The notes under the pieces: generated by a model
What the model saw: only the letters and a program-made list of their open reading frames with translations
Database searches by the model: none
Told to the model about the DNA's origin: nothing
Translations under genes and position numbers: made by a program
Assembly (NCBI GenBank): GCA_905221125.1
Contig: CAJNBY010000003.1
Location: 62,001 to 126,000 of the forward strand
Direction of reading: 5' to 3'
Source: a bacterium
GTDB taxonomy: Bacteria; Bacillota; Bacilli; Lactobacillales; Streptococcaceae
DNA: 64,000 bases
In this document: in pieces, positions 1-11,145 of the stretch
Position numbering within the stretch: the stretch's first letter is position 1
Layout of the letters: each line of letters starts with the position of its first letter

Positions 1-155
1 CCCAACTCCAAGGCTACTTCAAGGACGATTTTTGTTTTTCTTTCGTCATTTTTGTAGACGACAAGTGCATTGTTAATCTCAGGAAGTTTTTCCCCTGCTG
101 CAAACAAGACGTCTACAACGGGACCGATAACCTGAGCAATTTTACCTGAACTCAT
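1..155 (-). CDS. atpD: F-type ATP synthase beta subunit, N-terminal part
   Basis: The minus strand opens with [16 protein letters not shown] followed by residues typical of the beta-subunit N-terminal barrel; the gene runs off the window after 51 codons. The start ATG at 155 is preceded by a strong purine-rich ribosome site (GGAGAAGGAG). Beta is the catalytic subunit of the F1 head. It is the last atp gene visible here, 190 bp downstream of atpG, and that gap holds a BOX repeat. The catalytic P-loop lies outside the window. Confidence 0.95.
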   Translation of the reverse strand, partial: MSSGKIAQVIGPVVDVLFAAGEKLPEINNALVVYKNDERKTKIVLEVALEL

Positions 156-210
156 CTCCTTCTCCTATTCTATATAAGATACTGTCGGTTCCTAGCTCAA
201 CTAGGTCCTA

Positions 211-315
211 ATACTCTTCGAAAATCTCTTCAAACCACGTCAGCGTCGCCTTACCGTACTCAAGTACAGCTTACGGCTAGCTTTCTAGTTTGCTCTTTGA
301 TTTTCATTGAGTATA
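211..315 (-). repeat. BOX element (boxC-boxA type) inside the atp operon
   Basis: Starts ATACTCTTCGAAAATC and ends GATTTTCATTGAGTAT, the conserved ends of pneumococcal BOX repeats, read here in the minus orientation. The usual boxB module is absent or degenerate. It lies between atpG and atpD, so it is transcribed within the ATPase mRNA. Confidence 0.9.
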
Positions 316-345
316 AGTTCATTTTCATACGAGCTGGACTAGAGC

Positions 346-1224
346 CTATTCTAAGGCACTAGCTCCTGCTACGATTTCTGTAATTTCTTGTGTAATCGCC
401 GCCTGTCTGGCACGGTTATACTGAATTGTCAAATCATTGATGACTTTTTTAGCATTATCTGTCGCTGTTTGCATGGCTGTCATACCAGCAGCATTTTCAG
501 CTGTCTTGGCATCGATAATAGCACCGTAAATCATACTTTCTGCAAATTGAGGCAACAACTGCTCCAAAATTTCTTCTCGGCTGGTTTCCAATTCAAAGGT
601 CAAGCTGTAACTGTCGTCCGCTTCCTTTGGATCCAAGTCAACAATCGGAAGCATTTGCTCCACACGCATTTGACTGGTTAGCGTGTTGACATGGTGGTTA
701 TAGCAGACATAGAGTTCATCAAAGAGTTCATTTTGATACATTTCAACAGTTTTTGAAATAATCTTACGAACTTCATCAAAGCTAGGTTGGTCTGCCAAGC
801 CACGTAGTTCATAAAGTGGTTGAATACCGCGAGCTTTAAAGAAATCAGCTCCCATTCCACCGATACAGATCATTTCAAATCCTTTACCGTCTGGATGGTA
901 CTCTTCTTTCAACTCCATAACGGCTTTCAGGATAGAAGAATTATAACCTCCAACCAAACCGCGGTCTGAAGTAATGACGATATAGCCTGTCTTCTTAACT
1001 GGACGACTAATCAACATTGGATTGGTTGAACCACCAGCTCCATTACCATGAAGGATATCTGTCAAAAGTTTACGAACCTTCTGAGCGTAAACTTGGAAGT
1101 TGCGAGCAGCTTCTTCAGAGCGGCCTAGTTTAGCAGCTGATACCATTTGCATGGCATTAGTAATTTGACTCGTATTTTTTGTTGAGGCGATTTTTGTTTT
1201 AATATCATTTAGAGATACTGCCAT
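346..1224 (-). CDS. atpG: F-type ATP synthase gamma subunit
   Basis: 292 aa, the usual length for gamma, the central rotating shaft between F1 and the c-ring. The N-terminus ([17 protein letters not shown]) and the C-terminal helix ([21 protein letters not shown]) are the two family signatures; these helices form the coiled coil inside the alpha3beta3 head. It follows atpA by 15 bp, as expected for one polycistronic transcript. Nothing is missing. In streptococci the enzyme mainly hydrolyses ATP to export protons and hold cytoplasmic pH. Confidence 0.98.
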   Translation of the reverse strand: MAVSLNDIKTKIASTKNTSQITNAMQMVSAAKLGRSEEAARNFQVYAQKVRKLLTDILHGNGAGGSTNPMLISRPVKKTGYIVITSDRGLVGGYNSSILKAVMELKEEYHPDGKGFEMICIGGMGADFFKARGIQPLYELRGLADQPSFDEVRKIISKTVEMYQNELFDELYVCYNHHVNTLTSQMRVEQMLPIVDLDPKEADDSYSLTFELETSREEILEQLLPQFAESMIYGAIIDAKTAENAAGMTAMQTATDNAKKVINDLTIQYNRARQAAITQEITEIVAGASALE

Positions 1225-1239
1225 CTGACACCTCTATTC

Positions 1240-3295
<2,056 letters not shown>

Positions 3296-3296
<1 letters not shown>

Positions 3297-3790
3297 TAAG
3301 CTTCTCCTAGCTGATCGATATACTGATCAATGAGTTCTTTATGGGCATGACCGTCAAGGTTTTGTGAGATGATTTTACCAGCCAAGCTGATTGTCAAATC
3401 TGCTACCTCACCCTTAACGCTTTGTAAAGCTTCAGCTTTGTTTTGAGCAATTTCTTGGTTTGCTTTTTCTTTTAAGCGTCCTGCTTCTAGTTTAGCATCT
3501 GCTAAAATACTAGCCTTACTTTTCTCAGCTGTTTCTTTCGCATTCTCAATGATTGTCTTAGCTTCTTTACGGCTACCAGCCAATTCATCTTCGCGTTTTT
3601 GAGCTAATACTTCTGCTTTTTGACGTGCTTCTTCAGCTCTGTCAATATCCGAAGCAATTTTTTCAGCTCTTTCTTCGAAAATGCTTGTAATATTAGACCA
3701 TGCAAATTTTTTAATCAAGACTAGCAAAAGGATAAAAGAGCCAGCGATTAAAATAAAATTACCAATTAATTCACCTACTGTTACGTGCAT
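3296..3790 (-). CDS. atpF: F-type ATP synthase b subunit
   Basis: 164 aa. One N-terminal membrane helix (about residues 8-26, [17 protein letters not shown]) followed by a long charged helix rich in Glu, Lys and Ala that forms the dimeric peripheral stalk. The family motif with [13 protein letters not shown] is in the expected place. It lies between atpB (13 bp gap) and atpH (1 bp overlap). Confidence 0.97.
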
Positions 3791-3803
3791 CAGTTACTCC
3801 TTT

Positions 3804-4517
3804 CTACTCTTCATCATTAATTTTATTTCCTAGGTACATAGAGGATAATAGTGTAAAGACATAGGCCTGTACACAAGAAATGAACACGGAAAATGCAGTC
3901 CAAACTAAGTTTGTCCCAAATGCGATTGGATACCAAAAAATAGCCTGATGTGAAAGTAAAAGAAGCAAGCTTGTCATTACTTCACCTGCAAAGATATTCC
4001 CAAAAATCCGCAAAGCAAGAGAAAGGAAATTCGTGACTTCTTCAAGTAGATTCATCGGTGTCATAAATGCAGGAGTTACAAAACCTTTGAGGTATTGTTT
4101 AATCCCACGACGACGAATCCCCTCAATGTGCGCCATCACAATAATACAGAAAGACAAGACAAGGTCAAATGAAAGATTTGCAGTTGGCGATGTCCAAAGG
4201 TTTGTCCCATCTGTTGTTTGAAGTTTAGCCATCAAACCAAGATTATTGGCGATGACCATAAAAAGAAATAAGCATAAGTAAAAGAGTGAGTAATCTTTCA
4301 TGTAGTGGGAACCAAGGTTAGGTTCTGTAAATCCAATTACAAAATCATAGAGATACTCTAGTACATTTTGTTTACCTTTGGGTTTCAATGTCATATTACG
4401 ACTTGCCCAATAGATAAATGCAAAAATCAGAAACACAGACAGCAAAGTCAAGGCTGTCAAAGTTAAATCAAAGGTAACAGGACCAATATTGATGGTTGGA
4501 TTGATACTTTCTTCCAT
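3804..4517 (-). CDS. atpB: F-type ATP synthase a subunit
   Basis: 237 aa, five or six membrane helices. The conserved helix containing the essential arginine is [15 protein letters not shown] (about residues 165-180). Subunit a provides the two proton half-channels that meet the c-ring at this Arg. Located between atpE and atpF as usual. Changes in this subunit, like those in AtpE, can give optochin resistance in pneumococcus (established knowledge); I did not compare individual residues here. Confidence 0.97.
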   Translation of the reverse strand: MEESINPTINIGPVTFDLTLTALTLLSVFLIFAFIYWASRNMTLKPKGKQNVLEYLYDFVIGFTEPNLGSHYMKDYSLFYLCLFLFMVIANNLGLMAKLQTTDGTNLWTSPTANLSFDLVLSFCIIVMAHIEGIRRRGIKQYLKGFVTPAFMTPMNLLEEVTNFLSLALRIFGNIFAGEVMTSLLLLLSHQAIFWYPIAFGTNLVWTAFSVFISCVQAYVFTLLSSMYLGNKINDEE

Positions 4518-4549
4518 CTAACATTCTCCCTTCTCCAATTTATATTTCG

Positions 4550-4750
4550 TTATTTAATAATAAATGAGAAGACAAGAGTTACGAAGAAAGTTCCTTCAAT
4601 AAAGGCAACCCCTAAAAACATCAAGCTACGAAACTCAGCGATAATATCTGGTTGGCGAGCTACTGATTTCAACAAACCATTCATCAACATACCCTCACCA
4701 AGAGATACACCCATACAGGCAAGACATAGACCGAAAAATGTTAAATTCAT
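4550..4750 (-). CDS. atpE: F-type ATP synthase c subunit (optochin target)
   Basis: 66 aa hairpin of two membrane helices joined by the polar loop ARQP (residues 31-34). The proton-carrying carboxylate is Glu52 in helix 2. First gene of the atp operon. Positions reported as optochin-resistance sites carry the susceptible-type residues here: Gly14, Gly18, Met23, Val48 and Ala49. The genotype at these sites therefore predicts optochin susceptibility. Preceded by a good ribosome site (AAGGAGAATTC). Confidence 0.97.
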   Translation of the reverse strand: MNLTFFGLCLACMGVSLGEGMLMNGLLKSVARQPDIIAEFRSLMFLGVAFIEGTFFVTLVFSFIIK

Positions 4751-4785
4751 GACGAATTCTCCTTTTAATTAAAATTTACTTACTT

Positions 4786-4842
4786 AGTTTAGTCCTAAAA
4801 ATTGGATTTGTCAACTTTTTACTAACATTGAAAGCGTTTAAT
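4786..4842 (-). promoter_or_regulatory. atp operon promoter with an imperfect upstream cre-like site
   Basis: On the minus strand TTGACA (4809-4814), a 17-bp spacer and TAAACT (4786-4791) form a sigma-A promoter for atpE. TTGAAAGCGTTTAAT at 4828-4842, just upstream of the -35, matches the CcpA cre consensus except for one base. The promoter is well supported; the cre call is weak. Confidence 0.7.
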
Positions 4843-4940
4843 GAAAATTATTTACAATTTTACTATTTTTGAGCTTATTATATAGAAAACTTTGGAAAAA
4901 ACTTGTAATAACTCCGACCATTATCTAGTTCTTTCTGAAA

Positions 4941-4972
4941 AATAATGAAAAAATCCGAGATGAAATCTCGGA
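4941..4972 (-). terminator. Rho-independent terminator of the U32 gene
   Basis: ATCCGAGAT-TTC-ATCTCGGAT followed by TTTTTTC on the minus strand. It lies 90 bp past the U32-family stop codon. The rest of 4751-5065 holds the atp promoter and no gene that I can support. Confidence 0.85.
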
Positions 4973-5065
4973 TGGAAATTAATATATTTTCTTTAACCTA
5001 ATGTTATTTTAGTAAGTAGGATTAAAGGGAAAGCAACTAGAAATCTTTCATCTCCTGTATGCTTA

Positions 5066-6352
5066 TTAAGCACGAACTGTGACGCTGGTTCCATCTTCCT
5101 TATAGAGATTGATGAGGCCTTCTTTGAGAGCTCGAACCATGTCTCCAGCTTGAACAGGTTGTGGAACCTTGATAGTCAAAAGTTCCATTGGATTAGGAGC
5201 ACGGTCAATTTTATTGCCTTTGGCATCATGTAAATCTTCGATATACGTTTCAAAATGACGGAAACCTGGTCCATAAAACTCAACTTGATCGCCTTCGTTA
5301 ATCACGTTCCGTTGACGAATAGTTGCTGTTTGCGTCGCATCATCATAAGAAACCACTTCAGCAACAAACTTGTACTCAGGAATTTTACGACGAGCACCAA
5401 ACAACTGCTCATTTTCAGATGGTGTACCGTAGTAGAAACCTGTGGCCAATTCACGTTGGGCAACCTTCCACATCTCATCAATCAAGTCTTGCTTGATAGC
5501 TTCAAACTTCTCTGGACTCTCTAGATAAGCATCAACAGCCGCCTTGTAGCAGTTGGTTACTGTTGATACGTAGTGAATAGACTTCATACGTCCTTCGATC
5601 TTCAGACTGTCCACTCCATTTTCAATCATATCTGGAATATGGTCAATCATAGACATATCAACGGCTGACATTGAGAATTCTTCAGGAATTTCTCCTTTGA
5701 GGCTCTTACGTTCTTTACCGAATGGCATGTCGTAAAGATCGTATTTCCAACGACAAGATTGTGAACATCCACCACGGTTGGCATCACGCATACTCATGTG
5801 GTTTGAAAGCGTACAGCGACCAGAGTAAGAAATGCACATGGCTCCATGGACAAAGGCTTCAATCTCAACATCTGTACGTTTGCGAATTTCTGCCAATTCT
5901 TCCATCGAAACCTCACGCGCCAAAACGACACGAGTTAAGCCTAATTCTTTCCAGAACTCAAGAGTTTCATAGTTAGTGGCACTGGCTTGAGTAGAGAGGT
6001 GAATTTCAAGACCTGGTGCTTCTGTAGCTGCAATCATAATCAAGGCTGGGTCAGACACGATAACCGCGGCAATCCCGATATCACGTAGCTTACGGAACCA
6101 CTCACCAGCTCCCTTTTCATTTCCTTCGTGCATAACCATGTTGGCAGCTACATAGACCTTAGCCCCGTACTTGGCAGCAAACTGGACTCCTTCTTCCATT
6201 TGTTCAAAGGTAAAGTTACCTGCACGGCTACGAAGGCCATAGGCCTGACCACCGATAAAGACAGCATCTGCCCCATACTGAACAGCTACTTTTAGCTTCT
6301 CTAAAGTCCCTGCCGGTGATAAAACCTCAGGACGTTTTAATGTTTTTGTCAT
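5066..6352 (-). CDS. U32-family tRNA hydroxylation protein (TrhP-like)
   Basis: 428 aa from the ATG at 6352, chosen over an ATG 18 bp upstream because AGGAG sits at the right distance only for this start. TIM-barrel U32 'peptidase' family: N-terminal PEVLSPAGTLEKLKVAVQYGADAV and the cysteine cluster SYSGRC...RDANRGGCSQSCRW around residues 165-195. Homologues TrhP/YrrN-YrrO and RlhA hydroxylate RNA uridine or cytidine using prephenate-dependent chemistry; older annotations call it collagenase-like protease. Single gene with its own terminator. The exact paralogue (TrhP1 or TrhP2) is not settled; length favours the longer one. Confidence 0.85.
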   Translation of the reverse strand: MTKTLKRPEVLSPAGTLEKLKVAVQYGADAVFIGGQAYGLRSRAGNFTFEQMEEGVQFAAKYGAKVYVAANMVMHEGNEKGAGEWFRKLRDIGIAAVIVSDPALIMIAATEAPGLEIHLSTQASATNYETLEFWKELGLTRVVLAREVSMEELAEIRKRTDVEIEAFVHGAMCISYSGRCTLSNHMSMRDANRGGCSQSCRWKYDLYDMPFGKERKSLKGEIPEEFSMSAVDMSMIDHIPDMIENGVDSLKIEGRMKSIHYVSTVTNCYKAAVDAYLESPEKFEAIKQDLIDEMWKVAQRELATGFYYGTPSENEQLFGARRKIPEYKFVAEVVSYDDATQTATIRQRNVINEGDQVEFYGPGFRHFETYIEDLHDAKGNKIDRAPNPMELLTIKVPQPVQAGDMVRALKEGLINLYKEDGTSVTVRA

Positions 6353-6535
6353 GATTTCTCCTATTTGCAATATAAAAGTTTGACGTTTTTCCTTCTCATT
6401 TTATAGTAAATAAGCGATAAAATCAAGCCTAGACAGATTGTTTTGACAATTCTAATATTTTAAGCTTTGTATAATAATTGTTAAATTATCGGATATAAAC
6501 CAATTTTAACAAGTAGCCAAAAAGTCTAGAAAAGT

Positions 6536-6560
6536 AAAAACCAGCATCCAAAGATACTGG
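6536..6560 (-). terminator. Native guaA terminator, now downstream of the guaA fragment
   Basis: CCAGTATC-TTTG-GATGCTGG then TTTTTACTTTT on the minus strand, 34 bp after the guaA stop codon of the left fragment. Presumably the original chromosomal terminator of guaA before the element arrived. Confidence 0.8.
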
Positions 6561-6592
6561 CTCATTAAACTACATAAATTAGTCCTTAGATG

Positions 6593-6605
6593 ACTACTCC
6601 CACTC
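6593..6605. repeat. Left attachment-site repeat
   Basis: ACTACTCCCACTC spans the guaA stop codon of the fragment. Identical to 14664-14676 at the intact guaA stop. Outside the shared core the flanks differ (TTAGATG versus TCCTACA). Confidence 0.75.
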
Positions 6606-7050
6606 AACTGTTGCAGGTGGTTTGCTTGTAATATCATAGACGATACGGTTAACATGATCCACTTCATTTACGATACGTACTGAGATTTTTTGAAGTACTT
6701 CCCATGGAATTTTGGCAAAGTCAGCAGTCATACCATCGATAGAGGTAATAGCACGGATTGCAATAGTGTAGTCGTACGTACGACCGTCCCCCATAACACC
6801 GACTGAACGAACGCCTGTGTTAACTGTGAAGTATTGCCAGATATCACGGTCAAGGCCAGCTTTGGCAATTTCTTCACGGAGGATAGCGTCTGATTCACGA
6901 ACGGTTTCTAGTTTCTCTTCAGTGATTTCACCCATGACACGGATCGCAAGTCCTGGTCCTGGGAATGGTTGGCGCCATACGATATGGTCTGGCATACCAA
7001 GCTCTGTACCGAGAGCACGAACTTCGTCTTTATAAAGAGTGTTGAGTGGT
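6594..7050 (-). pseudogene. guaA: guaA 3' fragment (GMP synthase C-terminus)
   Basis: Encodes the last 151 codons of GMP synthetase, from [20 protein letters not shown] through the dimerisation domain to PPATVEWE, and stops abruptly at 7050 where the sequence switches to Tn916 orf14. The intact copy matches it at about 92% of bases: I count about 35 differences in about 445 bp, nearly all synonymous, with one Glu/Asp change near the end. No start, ATPase or glutaminase domain; not functional. The native terminator follows it. See the finding on how it may have formed. Confidence 0.93.
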
Positions 7051-7560
7051 CAAAAAGCAGACTATCCCAATCCCATAGCCATACCTGTGAATGGTGGTTG
7101 GCGATATAACTATGGAAATCAGTTTTATGTTCAGTTGGTTTCACAATACCTAACCGACACTTCCCCAACAGAATTTGATGATGAAACCGTGCAAGTCATT
7201 ATGGACGAAGCCTTGAAATACGAAGGGTTTCCCTATGTCTTTGGAGGGGCGTCGCCTACCACCTCTTTTGATTGTAGTGGCTTAATACAATGGGTGTATG
7301 ACAAAGCTGGCATTTCTCTCCCTCGTGTCGCCCAAGATCAGTATGACGCTACGCAAGAAATCTCTATGGAAGAAGCCCAAGCAGGCGACCTTATCTTCTT
7401 TCATTCAACCTATAATGCAGGCACATATGTGACTCATGTGGCGATATATTTAGAGGGAAATCGCTTTTATCATGCAGGCGACCCAATCGGTTATGGCGAC
7501 TTAAGCAGTCGTTATTGGCAAGACCATCTGATTGGGGCTAGACGTGTTATTCATAACTAA
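7039..7560 (+). pseudogene. Tn916 orf14 3' part, NlpC/P60 domain
   Basis: The reading frame enters from the guaA junction (a fortuitous GTG at 7039 lies in guaA sequence), so the N-terminus and signal or membrane region of Orf14 are lost. What remains is a linker ([17 protein letters not shown]) plus a complete-looking NlpC/P60 hydrolase domain with the catalytic Cys in FDCSGLIQWV and His in THVAIYL, followed by FYHAGDP. In intact elements this VirB1-like enzyme opens peptidoglycan for conjugation. It has no secretion signal here and is probably inert. Confidence 0.88.
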
Positions 7561-7576
7561 GAAAGGAATGAATCAA

Positions 7577-8506
7577 ATGATTATAAAAATCGAGCGAAAA
7601 GAAAAGAAGGAGAAACCAAAGAAATCTAAAAAACCGAGCAAGCAAAGAAAAGTTCCGATGATTAAAGTTGGCACGCATAAGAAATTAACCTTTGTTTTAT
7701 GGGTTTTATTGATTGGTAGTGTCGGATTTGGAATCTATAAAAATTTTACTGCCATTGACACTCATACTGTCCGTGAAACAGAAATCATTAAACAGCAGAT
7801 TGTCGATACCAACCAAGTAGAAAGTTTTGTGAAATCCTTTGCGAAAGACTACTTTTCGTGGCAACAATCCCAAGAAGCCATTGATAAACGAAATGAAAAA
7901 TTGACCCATTATTTGACGGAAGAATTGCAGGTATTAAATGAAGAAATGATTCGTAAGGATATTCCTACTAGTTCTAGTGTGAACGATATACAGGTGTGGC
8001 AGGTTTCTCAAGTGAATGAGAACACCTTTGAGGTACTGTTTTCTGTTGAACAAGTTATTACCGAAGACAAAGACAAGGAAACTATATCGTCTAGCTTTCA
8101 TGTGGTTGTCCATATAGATGAATCAGATAATATGGTTATTATCAAAAATCCGACAATGAGTAAGAAACCTCAAAAATCGGACTACCAACCCAAACAGCTA
8201 GAAAGTGACCATACAGTAGATACAGAAACGATGGACGAAATCACTAGCTTTTTAGAAACGTTCTTCCAGCTCTATCCTACCGCCACAGAAAAAGAATTGA
8301 CTTACTATGTAAGTAATCATGTGTTACCTATGATTAACAAGGAATATGTTTTCGAGGAATTGGTGAATCCTATCTTTACCAGAAAAGATAACCAAGTAAT
8401 CGTGAATGTCGCTGTGAAATATTTAGATCAAGAAACAAAGGCAACCCAAATCTCGCAATTTGAGTTGATATTAGAAAAACAAGATAATTGGAAGATTGTA
8501 AAATAA
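7577..8506 (+). CDS. Tn916 Orf13-family conjugation protein (TcpC-like)
   Basis: 309 aa from the ATG at 7577, chosen because AAAGGA lies 9 bp upstream; an ATG at 7568 is too close to it. Short lysine-rich cytoplasmic N-terminus, one membrane helix (LTFVLWVLLIGSVGFGIY, about residues 38-55), then two NTF2-like extracellular domains typical of TcpC/Orf13 (the second contains FLETFFQLYPTATEKEL). TcpC is a VirB8-like scaffold of the transfer channel. The partners are missing here, so it is an orphan. Confidence 0.9.
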   Translation: MIIKIERKEKKEKPKKSKKPSKQRKVPMIKVGTHKKLTFVLWVLLIGSVGFGIYKNFTAIDTHTVRETEIIKQQIVDTNQVESFVKSFAKDYFSWQQSQEAIDKRNEKLTHYLTEELQVLNEEMIRKDIPTSSSVNDIQVWQVSQVNENTFEVLFSVEQVITEDKDKETISSSFHVVVHIDESDNMVIIKNPTMSKKPQKSDYQPKQLESDHTVDTETMDEITSFLETFFQLYPTATEKELTYYVSNHVLPMINKEYVFEELVNPIFTRKDNQVIVNVAVKYLDQETKATQISQFELILEKQDNWKIVK

Positions 8507-8515
8507 CAAATATTG

Positions 8516-8555
8516 GTACATGATTACAGATACTTTGTAATCATGTACTCTTTTT
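8516..8555 (+). terminator. Terminator after orf13
   Basis: GTACATGATTACA, 7-nt loop, TGTAATCATGTAC, then TCTTTTT. It separates the conjugation transcript from the tet(M) promoter. Confidence 0.85.
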
Positions 8556-8575
8556 GATAAAAAATTGGAGATTCC

Positions 8576-8604
8576 TTGACAAATATGCTCTTACGTGCTA
8601 TTAT
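8576..8604 (+). promoter_or_regulatory. tet(M) promoter
   Basis: TTGACA (8576-8581), 17-bp spacer, TATTAT (8599-8604). It matches the known Ptet position upstream of the orf12 leader in Tn916. Confidence 0.88.
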
Positions 8605-8635
8605 TTAAGTATCTATTTAAAAGGAGTTAATAAAT

Positions 8636-8744
8636 ATGCGGCAAGGTATTCTTAAATAAACTGTCAATTTGATAGTGGGAACAAATAATTGGATGTCCTT
8701 TTTTAGGAGGGCTTAGTTTTTTGTACCCAGTTTAAGAATACCTT
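8636..8744 (+). promoter_or_regulatory. tet(M) leader: 7-codon ORF and 14-bp inverted repeat
   Basis: AAAAGGAG precedes ATG CGG CAA GGT ATT CTT AAA TAA (8636-8659). The perfect arm AAGGTATTCTTAAA (8643-8656) overlaps this mini-ORF and pairs with 8731-8744. Translation of the short ORF would break the pairing. It lies between the promoter and the orf12 attenuator. Confidence 0.6.
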
Positions 8745-8780
8745 TATCATGTGATTCTAAAGTATCCGGAGAATATCTGT

Positions 8781-8867
8781 ATGCTTTGTATGCCTATGGT
8801 TATGCATAAAAATCCCAGTGATAAGAGTATTTATCACTGGGATTTTTATGCCCTTTTGGGTTTTTGA
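8781..8867 (+). CDS. Orf12 leader peptide and attenuator of tet(M)
   Basis: 28-codon leader peptide (MLCMPMVMHKNPSDKSIYHW...), the Tn916 orf12. A 17-bp stem (8808-8824 with 8831-8847) ending in TTTTT lies inside it and acts as the attenuator. The accepted model is that tetracycline slows or shifts translating ribosomes on the leader, so that RNA polymerase reads through into tet(M). Its stop is 15 bp before the tet(M) ATG. Confidence 0.9.
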   Translation: MLCMPMVMHKNPSDKSIYHWDFYALLGF

Positions 8868-8882
8868 ATGGAGGAAAATCAC

Positions 8883-10802
8883 ATGAAAATTATTAATATT
8901 GGAGTTTTAGCTCATGTTGATGCAGGAAAAACTACCTTAACAGAAAGCTTATTATATAACAGTGGAGCGATTACAGAATTAGGAAGCGTGGACAAAGGTA
9001 CAACGAGGACGGATAATACGCTTTTAGAACGTCAGAGAGGAATTACAATTCAGACAGGAATAACCTCTTTTCAGTGGGAAAATACGAAGGTGAACATCAT
9101 AGACACGCCAGGACATATGGATTTCTTAGCAGAAGTATATCGTTCATTATCAGTTTTAGATGGGGCAATTCTACTGATTTCTGCAAAAGATGGCGTACAA
9201 GCACAAACTCGTATATTATTTCATGCACTTAGGAAAATGGGGATTCCCACAATCTTTTTTATCAATAAGATTGACCAAAATGGAATTGATTTATCAACGG
9301 TTTATCAGGATATTAAAGAGAAACTTTCTGCCGAAATTGTAATCAAACAGAAGGTAGAACTGTATCCTAATATGTGTGTGACGAACTTTACCGAATCTGA
9401 ACAATGGGATACGGTAATAGAGGGAAACGATGACCTTTTAGAGAAATATATGTCCGGTAAATCATTAGAAGCATTGGAACTCGAACAAGAGGAAAGCATA
9501 AGATTTCAGAATTGTTCTCTGTTCCCTGTTTATCACGGAAGTGCAAAAAACAATATAGGGATTGATAACCTTATAGAAGTGATTACGAATAAATTTTATT
9601 CATCAACACATCGAGGTCAGTCTGAACTTTGCGGAAAAGTTTTCAAAATTGAGTATTCGGAAAAAAGACAGCGTCTTGCATATATACGTCTTTATAGTGG
9701 CGTACTGCATTTGCGAGATTCGGTTAGAATATCGGAAAAGGAAAAAATAAAAATTACAGAAATGTATACTTCAATAAATGGTGAATTATGTAAAATCGAT
9801 AAGGCTTATTCCGGGGAAATTGTTATTTTGCAGAATGAGTTTTTGAAGTTAAATAGTGTTCTTGGAGATACAAAGCTATTGCCACAGAGAGAGAGAATTG
9901 AAAATCCCCTCCCTCTGCTGCAAACGACTGTTGAACCGAGCAAACCTCAACAAAGGGAAATGTTACTTGATGCACTTTTAGAAATCTCCGACAGTGACCC
10001 GCTTCTGCGATATTATGTGGATTCTGCGACACATGAAATCATACTTTCTTTCTTAGGGAAAGTACAAATGGAAGTGACTTGTGCTCTGCTGCAAGAAAAG
10101 TATCATGTGGAGATAGAAATAAAAGAGCCTACAGTCATTTATATGGAAAGACCGTTAAAAAAAGCAGAGTATACCATTCACATCGAAGTTCCACCGAATC
10201 CTTTCTGGGCTTCCATTGGTCTATCTGTAGCACAGCTTCCATTAGGGAGCGGAGTACAGTATGAGAGCTCGGTTTCTCTTGGATACTTAAATCAATCGTT
10301 TCAAAATGCAGTTATGGAGGGGATACGCTATGGCTGTGAACAAGGATTGTATGGTTGGAATGTGACGGACTGTAAAATCTGTTTTAAGTATGGCTTATAC
10401 TATAGCCCTGTTAGTACCCCAGCAGATTTTCGGATGCTTGCTCCTATTGTATTGGAACAAGTCTTAAAAAAAGCTGGAACAGAATTGTTAGAGCCATATC
10501 TTAGTTTTAAAATTTATGCGCCACAGGAATATCTTTCACGAGCATACAACGATGCTCCTAAATATTGTGCGAACATCGTAGACACTCAATTGAAAAATAA
10601 TGAGGTCATTCTTAGTGGAGAAATCCCTGCTCGGTGTATTCAAGAATATCGTAGTGATTTAACTTTCTTTACAAATGGACGTAGTGTTTGTTTAACAGAG
10701 TTAAAAGGGTACCATGTTACTACCGGTGAACCTGTTTGCCAGCCCCGTCGTCTAAATAGTCGGATAGATAAAGTAAGATATATGTTCAATAAAATAACTT
10801 AG
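8883..10802 (+). CDS. tet(M): Ribosomal protection protein Tet(M)
   Basis: 639 aa, full length, starting [18 protein letters not shown] at 8883 (GGAGG 8 bp upstream), not at the in-frame ATG at 8868. An EF-G-like GTPase that removes tetracycline from the 30S A site. GTPase motifs: G1 AHVDAGKTT (10-18), G3 DTPGH, G4 NKID. C-terminal domains III-V are complete, including the loop region that contacts the drug site. Expressed from Ptet through the orf12 attenuator. Predicts tetracycline, doxycycline and minocycline resistance. Confidence 0.98.
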   Translation: MKIINIGVLAHVDAGKTTLTESLLYNSGAITELGSVDKGTTRTDNTLLERQRGITIQTGITSFQWENTKVNIIDTPGHMDFLAEVYRSLSVLDGAILLISAKDGVQAQTRILFHALRKMGIPTIFFINKIDQNGIDLSTVYQDIKEKLSAEIVIKQKVELYPNMCVTNFTESEQWDTVIEGNDDLLEKYMSGKSLEALELEQEESIRFQNCSLFPVYHGSAKNNIGIDNLIEVITNKFYSSTHRGQSELCGKVFKIEYSEKRQRLAYIRLYSGVLHLRDSVRISEKEKIKITEMYTSINGELCKIDKAYSGEIVILQNEFLKLNSVLGDTKLLPQRERIENPLPLLQTTVEPSKPQQREMLLDALLEISDSDPLLRYYVDSATHEIILSFLGKVQMEVTCALLQEKYHVEIEIKEPTVIYMERPLKKAEYTIHIEVPPNPFWASIGLSVAQLPLGSGVQYESSVSLGYLNQSFQNAVMEGIRYGCEQGLYGWNVTDCKICFKYGLYYSPVSTPADFRMLAPIVLEQVLKKAGTELLEPYLSFKIYAPQEYLSRAYNDAPKYCANIVDTQLKNNEVILSGEIPARCIQEYRSDLTFFTNGRSVCLTELKGYHVTTGEPVCQPRRLNSRIDKVRYMFNKIT

Positions 10803-10899
10803 TGCGTTTTATGTTGTTATATAAATATGGTTTCTTATTAAATAAGATGAAATATTCTTTAATATAGATTTGAATTAAAGTGGAAAGGAGGAGATTGTT

Positions 10900-11088
10900 A
10901 TTATAAACTACAAGTGGATATTGTGTCCTATTTGTGGAAATAAAACAAGACTACGAATACGAGTGGATACTATACTTAAAAATTTCCCTTTATACTGCCC
11001 CAAATGTAAGAACGAAACTTTAATTAATGTTCAAAAAATGAATATAATAACAATCAAAGAGCCAGACGCCAAGACGCAGAGCCGATAA
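10900..11088 (+). CDS. Cysteine-rich KTR protein (orf6-like), unusual start
   Basis: The frame reads ...YKWILCPICGNKTRLRI...LYCPKCKNETLI...EPDAKTQSR: two CxxC pairs forming a zinc-ribbon-like fold about 20 residues apart, typical of the small KTR proteins found after tet(M). There is no ATG upstream of the first Cys. AAAGGAGG (10884-10891) is best placed for an ATT or ATA codon at 10900/10903, so either a rare start is used or the gene has lost its start. Ends at TAA 11086-11088 inside the terminator. Confidence 0.6.
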   Translation: MINYKWILCPICGNKTRLRIRVDTILKNFPLYCPKCKNETLINVQKMNIITIKEPDAKTQSR

Positions 11089-11126
11089 TTTGAGAAATGA
11101 AACTCTCATCTTATCGGCTCTTTTTG
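11078..11126. terminator. Terminator between converging KTR gene and orf9
   Basis: AGAGCCGATAA pairs with TTATCGGCTCT (11111-11121), with an inner TGAGA/TCTCA stem, then TTTTTG. It ends plus-strand transcription; the minus-strand orf9 stops just beyond. Confidence 0.85.
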
Positions 11127-11145
11127 TTTATCTGAATTTTACTGA

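Noticed and set aside
7039..7053. GTG at 7039 as a genuine start for the NlpC/P60 protein
   Set aside because: It lies in the guaA fragment read antisense, without a ribosome site; the gene is a truncation.
8868..8882. ATG at 8868 as the tet(M) start
   Set aside because: It overlaps the orf12 stop and precedes the ribosome site GGAGG; all Tet(M) proteins start at MKIINIG (8883).
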